Part shown: positions 8,569-17,608 of the stretch, one piece after another
How positions within the stretch are numbered: position 1 is the first letter of the stretch
Layout of the letters: each line of letters opens with the position of its first letter
Assembly: GCF_020616515.1 (NCBI RefSeq)
Contig: NZ_CP085135.1
Location: 3,162,001 to 3,226,000, forward strand
Direction: 5' to 3'
From: Mesorhizobium sp. PAMC28654
GTDB taxonomy: Bacteria > Pseudomonadota > Alphaproteobacteria > Rhizobiales > Rhizobiaceae
DNA: 64,000 nucleotides
The notes under the pieces: model-generated
The model's database searches: none
Seen by the model: only the letters and a program-made list of their open reading frames with translations
What the model was told of the DNA's origin: nothing
Made by a program: the position numbers and the translations under genes

Positions 8569-9567
8569 TCAGCGGCCCTGCTCCTGCCCCGCAAAGGCAG
8601 CGCTGATCAGTGCGGCGGCGTCGGCAGGACTGGCGCCAACTTCCAACGTGTAGGTCGGAACGGTGGTCACCAGTCTGGCGATCGTCGACAGCCGACGCTT
8701 TTGCAAAGGCAGCAGGCCGGTCATGCCGGTCCTGACATTGTCCGCCGCCAGAGCGACCATCGCATCGGTTTTGGCCATGGCGACAAGCCGGCTCTGACTG
8801 TCCATCGACCGCGCTAGATGGAGAACGGCGATGACCGGCCTGATGCTCGAATCCTCGACCCGCACGATCTCGCGCAGGCGTTCCAGCGAAACGGCCTGCT
8901 CGCCATTGCTGTCCCATGCGGTGCCCAGGCATGGTGAAACAAACGGAAGCATATCGGCGGTTTTCCGGTGGATCTTCACATGGCGCGGCAAGCCCCAGGC
9001 AGACGGCTTTGCCGATGCTCCGGTCACGATCATGGCGTCGTCCGAACAGATGCCGAATCCCCGCGAGGCAAGCGCCAATGATGTCGTGGTCTTGCCAGTG
9101 CCACTCGGCGCGTGGATCAGCACAATCGCATCGCGGTCCGGCAATGTCAGTCCAGCGGTGTGAAGCATGTGCTGGCCACCCGCATCCAATGCCATATCGA
9201 GCACCAGCATCCATGCTGTCCAGGTGATCCTGGCATCCGGACGGACGCGGATTTCCGCCCAGCCTTCGCCGCCATGGATCGAAAGCGTCTGGCTGGGAAA
9301 GACCAGATGAATGACTTCGCCGTCCTGGAACATGCGGCATGGGCCGTCCTCCGGCACCTCGCCGTCGAACACGAGAGATCCGCCCTGCGTTTCCGGCAGG
9401 AGCGCCGTCTCGGCAATGCGGACATGAAAGCCCGGTTCGGCACAGCTGGCCATGCGCAAGCTGCCGAGCATCCTGTCGAAGTCCAGCCAAAGGTCTGGAC
9501 GCTCGGCCAATATGCCGATGACCTGCCCATTGAGAGCGTAGCAGGCCTGGGCCGACGGCCCGGTCAT
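8569..9567 (-). CDS. HprK-like peptide kinase of the first RiPP locus
   Basis: A 332-aa protein with the P-loop HAPSGTGKTTTSLALASRG near residue 160 and an HprK-like fold afterwards (ICSDDAMIV as the Walker B-like acidic segment). HprK relatives in lasso clusters phosphorylate a serine of the precursor. The start ATG overlaps the end of the B2 gene by four bases, so B1, B2 and kinase form one coupled operon. The only hydroxyl residue in the predicted core of the local precursor is Ser5, which is a testable target. Confidence 0.85.
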   Translation of the reverse strand: MTGPSAQACYALNGQVIGILAERPDLWLDFDRMLGSLRMASCAEPGFHVRIAETALLPETQGGSLVFDGEVPEDGPCRMFQDGEVIHLVFPSQTLSIHGGEGWAEIRVRPDARITWTAWMLVLDMALDAGGQHMLHTAGLTLPDRDAIVLIHAPSGTGKTTTSLALASRGFGICSDDAMIVTGASAKPSAWGLPRHVKIHRKTADMLPFVSPCLGTAWDSNGEQAVSLERLREIVRVEDSSIRPVIAVLHLARSMDSQSRLVAMAKTDAMVALAADNVRTGMTGLLPLQKRRLSTIARLVTTVPTYTLEVGASPADAAALISAAFAGQEQGR

Positions 9568-9998
9568 GCTGCGCGCGCCTTTCGCGAATGGGCCTGGTGG
9601 CGATAGATTTCCACCATTCCCGGAAGGCTGTCGCTGACCACCGACCTGCCGTCGAGGCAAACCCAGCAATGCGCGGTCATGCGCGGCGCTTGCATCGATT
9701 TCGGATCGACGCCGAAGCGCAATTCCGGATCAAAGCCGGCAAAACGAAGAAACCGGTGCGCGAGCAGACCCTCCCGCAGGCATCTGCGGTCACGCATCAG
9801 CCATGGACGCCTGACCGCGCGGTTCACCGTTGAAACGATGTAGGACGATGGGAGGCCCCGATAGGGGGTCGGCGAACTGAGCGGCGCCCATTTGAGCACC
9901 GCCTCGAAACTGCGATTGGCGACCAGCAGCGGCATCAATCGCGCGCTTGCCCAGACATGGCAGCGGAACAGGGCACGCAGGATAGGTCCGTCGGCCAT
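9564..9998 (-). CDS. Lasso-type B2 protein, transglutaminase-like leader peptidase
   Basis: A 144-aa protein of the Transglut_core3 / lasso B2 family, a cysteine protease that removes the leader of RiPP precursors. The conserved Cys lies in RDRRCLREGLLAHRFL and the His in MTAHCWVCLDG, followed by an Asp, giving the expected catalytic triad. The start ATG overlaps the B1 stop (TGATG). It works with the PqqD-like B1 protein that binds the leader. No asparagine-synthetase-like cyclase gene accompanies it in this locus. Confidence 0.85.
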   Translation of the reverse strand: MADGPILRALFRCHVWASARLMPLLVANRSFEAVLKWAPLSSPTPYRGLPSSYIVSTVNRAVRRPWLMRDRRCLREGLLAHRFLRFAGFDPELRFGVDPKSMQAPRMTAHCWVCLDGRSVVSDSLPGMVEIYRHQAHSRKARAA

Positions 9999-10282
9999 CA
10001 CGCGTCCGGAGCGGCAAGAATACCTTCCGAGAGCAGATCGCCGGCCAAGGCCGCCATGTCCTGGTCGAGTGTGTCCTTGTCTATCTCGAATTCAGCGCTG
10101 AGCAAGCCGACGATCTGGTCTAGGCTGCGCGCGCCGTCGACCTTGTCGAGGAATGCCTCGGTCGTGCCGTTGCAGGTGTAGAGCTGGCCGCTGCGCGCGA
10201 GCAGCACCACGGCTCCGTCGCCAACGTGCTGGACGGAAGCGTCGTCCGCCAAACGCAGAATCGTTTCAGAGGCAATTTCCAT
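9998..10282 (-). CDS. PqqD-like RiPP recognition protein (B1)
   Basis: This 94-aa protein of the PqqD family would be the RiPP recognition element that binds the precursor leader and presents it to B2. The start MEIASETILRLAD was chosen because family similarity begins there; the frame is open upstream to 10450. The block DGAVVLLARSGQLYTCNGTTEAFLDKVDG matches the beta-sheet core, and the C-terminal helices carry the usual acidic pattern. It leads the B1-B2-kinase operon. A second B1 is encoded at 34966. Confidence 0.82.
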   Translation of the reverse strand: MEIASETILRLADDASVQHVGDGAVVLLARSGQLYTCNGTTEAFLDKVDGARSLDQIVGLLSAEFEIDKDTLDQDMAALAGDLLSEGILAAPDA

Positions 10283-10659
10283 CACCAACCCCACCAAGCC
10301 ATGCGATATCCCTTGAAATGCAGATAGCGCGGCGGTGCCGCGCTGTCTATCGGCCGACGGGGAAGGGCTCGTGCGGTTTTGGGTTGCGATGGGGTCTTGC
10401 CCAGTCGCAAGATTGCGTCCGCCGCGCATTAGAACGGTTGATCGTTTCACGGAAAACGCCGAACCGCTCTATCTCTTGTCTTGACGCAATTCCGGACGGA
10501 AAAACGTTTTACACTTGTCCTGGAATCGCTTTAGCGACCGAATTCGCCCCAGAAATAGTCATCAATCCTGCGTGACAGGCAAGCGGACTCACCGACAGGG
10601 CCGTTGCCTTCCTTCCCCTGAGTAAGGTAAGGAATCCACGGGTCTTGGGGAGATAGCGT
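10283..10659. other. Intergenic region upstream of B1, no gene seen
   Basis: Between the B1 start and a small ORF. Both strands were checked for a short precursor with the YxxPxL leader pattern and none was found. The promoter of the B1-B2-kinase operon should lie here but no clear -35/-10 pair was identified. Confidence 0.4.
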
Positions 10660-10776
10660 ATGCGTTACAATTGGGAGCGAGCTCCGACGGCTTTCGAACG
10701 CCATCGGAAAGTGCTGGCGACAGCAATTTTGATCTTCGGCGGCTTGGGCCTCATGTTCGTGGCCATGCCGATCTAG
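10660..10776 (+). CDS. Small putative membrane peptide (38 aa)
   Basis: A 38-aa frame with a strong GGGGAG site seven bases before ATG. A basic, hydrophilic N-terminal half (WERAPTAFERHRK) is followed by one hydrophobic helix (VLATAILIFGGLGLMFVAM), so a single-pass membrane peptide is predicted. No function is recognised. The start signal and the amphipathic design argue for a real gene. Confidence 0.5.
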   Translation: MRYNWERAPTAFERHRKVLATAILIFGGLGLMFVAMPI

Positions 10777-11175
10777 GGCAATCGCTTTTCATTCTACTGG
10801 ACCGTGCGCGATTGCGAGCGGCGACGCCAGATCCCGTGCACTTCAAAAGTCGTCCGAAGCGGTCGGCGCGGATGTTGGCCCGAAGCGTGGGCATCAGGAA
10901 TGCTGCCATCGAGCGAAAAGCCGACGATACGCCGTGACGCGGAGGCGCCGGCCTTGGCGATCCCGGCCGAAAGCGCGAGCAGCGCAATGGGTATTACCGC
11001 AGCAATCAATCCCTACGATCGGGTCATGTGGTGACGCGTTCGCCCGATGGCGCGCGTCTGCAGTCCGGACGGATATCCGACCTTGGCTCATCCCAGACGA
11101 AAATGCAGGAAGACATCGCCGGAAAAACCAGCATAGGCTATTGGCAAGACGGCAATGGTCCTGGGGAGGATGCGG
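10777..11175. other. Intergenic region upstream of prpE
   Basis: About 400 bp without a convincing gene. The minus strand has a TTG-initiated 71-codon frame (10794-11009) whose first 20 residues resemble a signal peptide, but it has no recognisable family or ribosome site. It may be decayed coding sequence. Confidence 0.3.
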
Positions 11176-13081
11176 ATGGCTTCACGCTATCACGAGGTCT
11201 ATGACGGTTGGAAACGCGACCCGGAAAAGTTCTGGGCGGACGCGGCCGGCGCCATCGACTGGTATTCACCCTATGACAAGGTGTTCGATGCGAGCCGGCG
11301 TCTACGGACGCTGGTTTACCGGCGCCACCTGCAACACCTGCTTCAACGCCATCGATCGCCATGTAGCGGGCGGACGCGCCGATCAGATCGCGCTGATCCA
11401 TGACAGCGCCATCACCGGAACGGTCAAGAAATTCACCTATGCCGAGCTGAAACGCGAGGTCGTCGCTCTGACCTCGGTGCTGAAGAACCGTGGCGTCGGC
11501 AAGGGCGACCGTGTCATCATCTACATGCCGATGGTGGCGGAAGCCGCCTTTGCCATGCTGGCCTGCGCCCGCATCGGCGCGGTGCATTCGGTCGTGTTCG
11601 GCGGCTTTGCCTCGCATGAGCTTGCCACGCGCATCGACGACGCCAGGCCGAAGCTGATCATCTCGGCATCCTGCGGCCTGGAGCCGGGCCGCGTCGTCGC
11701 CTACAAGCCGCTGCTCGACAGGGCCATCGAGATTTCCCGCCACAAGCCGGACGCCTGCCTGATCCTGCAGCGCGACCAGTTGCGCTGCGAACTCAAGGAG
11801 AACTACGACATCGACTATGCCGACGCGGTCGCCAGAGAGCGGGCGGCCGGCGCAAATGTCGACTGTGTGCCGGTGCTTGCCACCGACCCGCTCTATATCA
11901 TCTACACATCCGGCACGACCGGCCAGCCCAAGGGCATCGTGCGCGACAATGGCGGCCATATGGTCGCGCTGAAATGGACGACGGAGAACGAGTTCGGCGT
12001 CAAGCCTGGCGAAGTGTTCTGGGCCGCGTCGGATGTCGGCTGGGTGGTCGGCCATTCCTACATCGTTTACGGGCCGCTGCTGCATGGCTGCACCAGCATC
12101 CTGTTCGAGGGCAAGCCGGTCGGCACACCCGACGCCGGCACCTACTGGCGCGTCATCGCCGAGCATGGCGTCGTCGCCCTGTTCACCGCGCCGACGGCTT
12201 TCCGCGCGATCAAGGGACAGGACCCCAGGGGCGAATTCGTCCCCAAGCACGATCTGTCGAAATTCCGCACGCTGTTCCTTGCCGGCGAGCGCGCCGATCC
12301 GGATACCATCAAATGGGCCGAGCAGAAGCTGAACGTGCCGGTGATCGACCATTGGTGGCAGACCGAGACCGGATCGCCGATGACCATCAACCCGGCCGGC
12401 CTCGGCCTGCTGCCCGTGAAATACGGCTCGCCCGGCGTGCCGATGCCCGGCTACGACATCCGCGTGCTCGACGATGCCGGCCATGAGGTGCCGCGCGGCA
12501 CCTTGGGCAATGTGGTGGTCAAGCTGCCGCTGCCGGCCGGCTGCCTGCCGACGCTATGGAACGCCGACGACCGGTTTCGCCAAGCCTATCTCGAAGAATT
12601 CCCTGGCTTCTACAAGACGGCGGATGCCGGAATGGTCGATGAGGACGGTTATCTGTTCGTCATGGCGCGCACCGATGACATCATCAATGTCGCCGGGCAT
12701 CGCCTGTCGACGGGCGCCATGGAAGAGGTGCTGGCCGCGCATCCGGACGTGGCCGAATGCGCCGTCATCGGCATCGCCGATGCGATGAAGGGTCAGGTGC
12801 CGCTTGGTTTTGTCGTGCTGTATGCGGGCGTCGCCCGCGACAGCAGTGCTATCGAAAGCGAAGTGGTCGGCCTGGTTCGCGAGCGGATCGGCCCGGTCGC
12901 CGCCTTCAAGACGGTTGTGACCATCAAGCGTCTGCCCAAGACGCGTTCGGGAAAAATCCTGCGCGGCACGATGCAGAAGATCGCCGACAAGGAAGCGTGG
13001 ACGATGCCGGCAACCATCGACGACCCGGTCATCCTCGACGAAATCACCGAAGCGCTGAAGGGGCGTGGTATCGGATTGTAG
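11176..13081 (+). pseudogene. prpE: Propionyl-CoA synthetase, frameshifted
   Basis: An acyl-CoA synthetase of the PrpE type that would convert propionate, ATP and CoA to propionyl-CoA. The N-terminus MASRYHEVYDGWKRDPEKFWADAA, after a GGGGAGG site, is in one frame up to KVFDAS near base 11295. The rest, from AGVYGRWFTGATCNTC, is in the next frame. Restoring two bases in the local GC run would rejoin them into a protein of about 635 aa, the normal size. The body is intact: YTSGTTGQPKGIV (AMP-binding), GHSYIVYGPLLHG, and the acyl-lysine motif LPKTRSGKILRG near the C-terminus. Either the gene is newly inactivated or this is a sequencing error; the good conservation favours a recent event. Confidence 0.85.
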
Positions 13082-13105
13082 GACGGGCTGGTTGCCGCCG
13101 TGCCG

Positions 13106-13135
13106 ATGACCTCGGGAATCGATCCCCGAGGTCAT
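13106..13135. terminator. Bidirectional terminator-like hairpin between prpE and exoP
   Basis: A perfect 11-bp stem (ATGACCTCGGG with its complement) around an 8-base loop, lying between two convergent genes 59 bp apart. The flanking T-tract is weak, so efficiency is uncertain. Confidence 0.65.
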
Positions 13136-13140
13136 GCGAT

Positions 13141-15528
13141 TCAGACATTTTCCTTCGCCCGCACGTCTGACTTTTCCAGATAGTAGGACGAATATTTGTC
13201 GAAGAATTTTTCGGAACCACCCATCGCGCCATATTTGGCCAGCTTCTTCAAATCGACCTTGTTCAGGACGGCGCCAACGATCTTGTTGGCGATATAGGGT
13301 TCCGACCTCAGCATCGACTGCACCATGTTGCGCGGTGTGCGCCCCCACTCGGTGACGAGCACAAAGCCGTCGACAAGCGGGGCAAAGGCCTTGGCGTCGA
13401 CCACAGGGCCGAGCGGTGGCAGGTCGACGACAATGTATTCGAATGTCTCCTTGGCGTTGTCGATGAAACGCCGCATTCCCGCCGAAGAGAGAAGCTCGCT
13501 GGTATGCGAGAAATGACCGCGCGCAACGGCCGGGATGATCGCCAGCTTGGTCTGCCGGTCGATCTTGCCGACGGACTGCCAGGTCTGCCCGTTCACGACC
13601 GCTTCCATCAGGCCTTGCTCTGCCTCCATGCCAAGGCCGCGGCTGAGACCGGGGTTGCGCAGATCGCCATCGATGAGCAGCGTCTTCGATCCGTTGGCGG
13701 CAAGCAGCCCCGCCAGGTTCGCCGCGACTGTCGACTTTCCTTCACCAGGCAGCACCGAGATCACGCCTATGACCCGGCTGCCATGTCCTTCCATCACCAC
13801 ATCGAAGGCGATCTTGGCGCTGCGCAGCGTCTCGGAGAACATCGACGCCGGGGCATCGACACTCACCCGCATTCGCGCACGCCTTTCGACGGCGGACGGT
13901 GATTTCGCGGCCTTCAGATCAGGTTCGCCGTCGCCCGGCTTTTCGTCCTTGCGAATCTTGCCGCCGATCATCGGCAGATAGCCGAGGAATTTCAGGCCGA
14001 CGCGATCGCGAATGTCCTCGCCGGTCCTGAAAAAGCGCTCGTTGAACTCGTTCAGGCCGCCGAAGCCCGCGCCCATCAGCACGCCAAGCACGAGTGAAAG
14101 CCCGAGCACTACGATCGTGCGTGGGCTTGACGCGCCCTGGGGCATCGAAGCGTCCGATATTATCCGGATCTTGCCGACCGGGAAGGACCGCTGCTGGGCG
14201 GCTTCCTCGTAGCGGCCGAGGAACGTCTGATAGAGCGTGCTGAGTGCCGTCGCCTGCTGATCCAGCTCACGCAGCTTGACCTGCGTCTGGTTGTCGAGGG
14301 AACTCTGGCCGGCGGCCGAGGCGACATTTGCCCTGAGCGCCGTCTCACGCGCCAGGGCGACTTCGTACTCGTTGCGATAGCTCTCGGTCAGTTGCTTCAA
14401 CTCGCCGAAGATCTGCGTGGATATGTCGGCCTTCTCCTTGGTGAGCGCTACGGCCTGTGGATGCTGGGAACCAAAATTGGCTTCCACGTCCTGCAGCCGC
14501 TTGGCAACCGCGAGATAGCGCGTCTTGAGCCCCGCGATGACCGAGCTGCTCGGCTGGTCCGCGGAAATCGCGGCATCCTTGAAGGCGTTGTCCGAACCGC
14601 TGTCCACGATCGACTTGTATTGCTGATAGCGGGCGCTGGCGCGGGCGGTGTCGGCCTGTGCGGCGATAAGCTGGGCGTTGATGTCGGACAATTGCTTGTC
14701 GCTCATCAGCTGGCCGTCGCTGTTGGCGGCCAATCCATGCTCGGCCCTGAACTTTTCAACCGCGAGTGACGCGGCTTGAGAACTCTCGCGGAGTTCCGTC
14801 AGCCTGCCTTGCAGCCATACCGCCGCGCGCTCGGTGGCGTCGAAAGTGGCATCGAGCTGATCAGCAAGATAGGCGTCGGCGTAAGCCTTGGTGATCGCGG
14901 TTGCCAACGCCGGATCCGTCGACTGATAGCCGATGGCGATCACGTAGCTTCGCCCGGTGCGCTCGGCCCGCACCTCGTTCTGCAGCTTGAGGATGGCGTA
15001 GTCGCGTCGAGATGAAGCAATCAGCGCATCGCGTGTGGCCGGGTCGAGCTTGGTGATGTCGCCTACCCCAGCGACGGGAGAGCTGGGGTGCACGTACTGG
15101 ATCAGGCGGCGCACAAAGCCCATGCCCTTCGCCAAAGCTGACACAGGAGGGTTCATGAACGTATCGTTCTGATCGAGCTTCAGCTTGTCGACGACCACGG
15201 CCGCGAGCCGCGTCGAGGTCAGGATTTCAATCTGGCTCAGGATGGCGGAGTCGGTCTGCATGGTGACCGACGCCGCCGATATGTCATCGACGATCTTGTT
15301 CAGTCCCTCGTCGATCAGCACGCTGCTGAAAGACGCGTATTTGGGTGGTGTGGTCTGCAGATAGAGCACCCCCAGAAAAAGACCGATGATGGCACATACG
15401 GCAACCACCTTCGCCTGACGCGCGGCCATGCCAAGCAGGCGCTCGATGTCGATGAAGTCTTCGCCGTCTCCCGCATCTGAATTCGGCAACGGCATCCTCT
15501 TGTCGAGAGGAAAGTTGGCATAGTTCAT
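13141..15528 (-). CDS. exoP: Exopolysaccharide chain-length regulator and tyrosine autokinase (ExoP/Wzc type)
   Basis: A 795-aa inner-membrane polysaccharide co-polymerase. The N-terminal Wzz domain has a membrane helix at VVAVCAIIGLFLGVLYL, followed by a long periplasmic coiled-coil region and a second helix at TIVVLGLSLVLGVLMGAGFG. The C-terminal BY-kinase domain shows Walker A PGEGKSTVAANLAG, Walker A' LLIDGDLRNP and Walker B YIVVDLPPLGPV, and ends in a tyrosine-rich tail (KYSSYYLEK). It controls succinoglycan-type polymer length with ExoQ and ExoF. A 13-bp palindrome containing TGC-N3-GCA lies 55 bp before its start. It heads the convergent block at the left end of the exo locus. Confidence 0.93.
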   Translation of the reverse strand: MNYANFPLDKRMPLPNSDAGDGEDFIDIERLLGMAARQAKVVAVCAIIGLFLGVLYLQTTPPKYASFSSVLIDEGLNKIVDDISAASVTMQTDSAILSQIEILTSTRLAAVVVDKLKLDQNDTFMNPPVSALAKGMGFVRRLIQYVHPSSPVAGVGDITKLDPATRDALIASSRRDYAILKLQNEVRAERTGRSYVIAIGYQSTDPALATAITKAYADAYLADQLDATFDATERAAVWLQGRLTELRESSQAASLAVEKFRAEHGLAANSDGQLMSDKQLSDINAQLIAAQADTARASARYQQYKSIVDSGSDNAFKDAAISADQPSSSVIAGLKTRYLAVAKRLQDVEANFGSQHPQAVALTKEKADISTQIFGELKQLTESYRNEYEVALARETALRANVASAAGQSSLDNQTQVKLRELDQQATALSTLYQTFLGRYEEAAQQRSFPVGKIRIISDASMPQGASSPRTIVVLGLSLVLGVLMGAGFGGLNEFNERFFRTGEDIRDRVGLKFLGYLPMIGGKIRKDEKPGDGEPDLKAAKSPSAVERRARMRVSVDAPASMFSETLRSAKIAFDVVMEGHGSRVIGVISVLPGEGKSTVAANLAGLLAANGSKTLLIDGDLRNPGLSRGLGMEAEQGLMEAVVNGQTWQSVGKIDRQTKLAIIPAVARGHFSHTSELLSSAGMRRFIDNAKETFEYIVVDLPPLGPVVDAKAFAPLVDGFVLVTEWGRTPRNMVQSMLRSEPYIANKIVGAVLNKVDLKKLAKYGAMGGSEKFFDKYSSYYLEKSDVRAKENV

Positions 15529-15583
15529 CTTCGGTCCAATTCTAGGTTGCAGGCGCTAGGCCTCGAAGATCGGGGGCAAGGTT

Positions 15584-15592
15584 TGCAACGCA
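15584..15592 (-). promoter_or_regulatory. TGC-N3-GCA motif upstream of exoP
   Basis: The centre of the palindrome TTTGCAACGCAAA, 55 bp upstream of the exoP start. It is part of the set described at the other exo promoters. Confidence 0.55.
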
Positions 15593-15686
15593 AACTTCAT
15601 GCCAGCCCGGGCTATTTCTGAGCGACCAAACGCAAAGGCGTTTCCTGAGCCACCGGCCTCGTGAGAATGCATCCAAAAAATGGGCA

Positions 15687-16583
15687 TTATGCGGCTTCCT
15701 CGCGGCGTTCATGCGACCGGACAAACTCCTGGAGCATCTCGAAAATAGGCCCCTTCATGTCGTCGCGCGCCAGCGCGAAGGCGACATTGGCCTGGATGAA
15801 CCCTTCCTTCGAGCCGCAGTCGAACATGCGGCCATTGAAGGGCCGGGCGAAGAAAGCCTGGCTCCTGCCGAGACGAACCATGGCGTCGGTCAGCTGGATT
15901 TCGTTGCCGGCGCCGCGCTGCTGATTGCCCAGCAGGGCGAAGATCTCGGGCTGCAGTATATAGCGGCCGTTGATGTAATAGTTGGACGGCGCATCGGCCG
16001 GAGCCGGCTTCTCGACCATGGCCGTCACCTCGAAGCCAGTGCCGACATCCGCGCCGCGGCCGACGATGCCGTATTTGCTGGTTTCGTTTGGATCGCAACG
16101 TTCGACAGCGATGACGTTGCCGCCGGTCTCGGCATAGAGATCGGTGATTTCGGCCAGGCATCCACGCCCGCCGAACGATACCATGTCCGGCAACAGCAAT
16201 GCGAAGGGCTCGTCGCCGATGACCTCGCGCGCGCACCATACGGCGTGGCCGAGGCCCTGCGGCGACTGCTGGCGAATGAAACTCGTGGCGCCGGCTACGG
16301 GAAGCAGGCTTTCCAGCGACTCCAGCTGGGCCTTCTTGCCGGTCTGCTCCAGGGTTCCGATCAATTCAGGGTGCAGGTCGAAATAGTCCTCGATGACCGC
16401 CTTGTTGCGGCCGGTCACGAAAACGATGTGCTCGATGCCGGCTTCGAACGCTTCGTCCACCGCATACTGCACGACGGGCCTGTCGACGACGGGGAGCATT
16501 TCCTTCGGCATGGACTTGGTCGCCGGCAAGAACCGCGTTCCGAGCCCCGCCACCGGAATAACTGCCTTCCTGATTTTCTTCAT
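15687..16583 (-). CDS. exoN: UTP-glucose-1-phosphate uridylyltransferase
   Basis: A 298-aa GalU-family enzyme that makes UDP-glucose for exopolysaccharide synthesis. The N-terminus contains [24 protein letters not shown], the nucleotide-binding and sugar-1-phosphate activation motif, and [21 protein letters not shown] is the usual GalU block. A ribosome site AAGGA lies eight bases before ATG. It sits between exoP and exoO as in Sinorhizobium, so the symbol exoN is used; it may equally be the only galU of the genome. Confidence 0.92.
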   Translation of the reverse strand: MKKIRKAVIPVAGLGTRFLPATKSMPKEMLPVVDRPVVQYAVDEAFEAGIEHIVFVTGRNKAVIEDYFDLHPELIGTLEQTGKKAQLESLESLLPVAGATSFIRQQSPQGLGHAVWCAREVIGDEPFALLLPDMVSFGGRGCLAEITDLYAETGGNVIAVERCDPNETSKYGIVGRGADVGTGFEVTAMVEKPAPADAPSNYYINGRYILQPEIFALLGNQQRGAGNEIQLTDAMVRLGRSQAFFARPFNGRMFDCGSKEGFIQANVAFALARDDMKGPIFEMLQEFVRSHERREEAA

Positions 16584-16657
16584 CGTAAATTCCTTCTGAG
16601 GAGATCAATTTCAACGTATCGCGGGCCATGAAGAAGCATTTTCATGTGCCCACCCCC

Positions 16658-17608
16658 TTACCTCCCCGCGCCGACGGCAAATTGCGCCGCCACCCTGCGC
16701 AACCGGACAGCGATCGGCATGCTCATATGCCTGACCGCCGCCGGATCACTGAGCGCGGTCCGGATCGCCTTGAGCGGAGACCGCGCCTTGATGTGTTGAA
16801 CCATTGAAAGGTACGACGCCGCCTTGCGCAGGCTGCGGCCGCGCCGCGCGAATGCGGCCTTGGCCTCGGCGTCCATGAAATGGGTCGCTGCGAAGGCGGC
16901 ATCCGCCTTGCGCATCGCCTCGACATGATGGATTTCAAGCACGTGGGAAATCGAGCCGGTGCGGATGTGATAGATGTAGCCGGTCTCCGGCTCGACCACG
17001 CACTGCCCGCCCTTGGCGAGCGCTTCGGCCAGCAGGATGTAGTCTTCGCCGATGATCAAATTTTCATCATAGCGAAGCCGGTTTTCGTTCAGAAACCGGC
17101 GCAGGAAGATCGGCTTGAGATAACCGAGGTTGAACTTGGATTCGAAAACCACATTGCCGGCGATATAGCTGGCCAGCGAAATCTCTTTCAGGCCTTGCAG
17201 GTAACCGGCCGGAAACATCGTGGCATCCGGAGTACCATGCTCGCTGATGACCTGGATATTGTCGACGGCGACCTGGGCGCCGGCTTTTTCCGCACGTGCG
17301 ATCATGGCACGCATGCGCTCGGGATAGACAGCGTCGTCGGAATCGAGGACCGCGATCCATCTGCCACTGGCGGCGTCGAGGCCGGCATTCCTGGCGCCGC
17401 CAGGACCACGGTTCTGGGCGAGCGCGATGACCCGCACGACGTCGCTCGGATAGGATTTCGCCACGTCGAGCGTCATATCGCTGGATTGGTCGTCGACAAT
17501 GATGATCTCGACGCTGACGCCCTTCTGGGCCATTGCGCTCGCAACAGCCCGGTCGAGCGTCCGTTCGGCATTGTATGCCGCGATGACAAAGCTGACGTCA
17601 GGCTGCAC
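16658..17608 (-). CDS. exoO: Succinoglycan-type glycosyltransferase ExoO (GT2)
   Basis: A 316-aa GT-A fold glycosyltransferase that would add a glucose to the lipid-linked repeat unit. It has VSFVIAAYNAERTLDRAV, IIVDDQSSDMT, GPGGARNAG and the metal-binding IAVLDSDDAVYPER. The GTG start at 17608 was chosen because AAGGAGG lies five bases before it, and the gene then overlaps exoM by 11 bp. The order exoN-exoO-exoM-exoA-exoL supports the name. Linkage specificity is inferred from position. Confidence 0.85.
   Translation of the reverse strand: MQPDVSFVIAAYNAERTLDRAVASAMAQKGVSVEIIIVDDQSSDMTLDVAKSYPSDVVRVIALAQNRGPGGARNAGLDAASGRWIAVLDSDDAVYPERMRAMIARAEKAGAQVAVDNIQVISEHGTPDATMFPAGYLQGLKEISLASYIAGNVVFESKFNLGYLKPIFLRRFLNENRLRYDENLIIGEDYILLAEALAKGGQCVVEPETGYIYHIRTGSISHVLEIHHVEAMRKADAAFAATHFMDAEAKAAFARRGRSLRKAASYLSMVQHIKARSPLKAIRTALSDPAAVRHMSMPIAVRLRRVAAQFAVGAGR

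Noticed and set aside
10794..11009. 71-codon minus-strand frame with a signal-peptide-like start
   Set aside because: TTG start, no ribosome site, no recognisable family, and composition like non-coding sequence.
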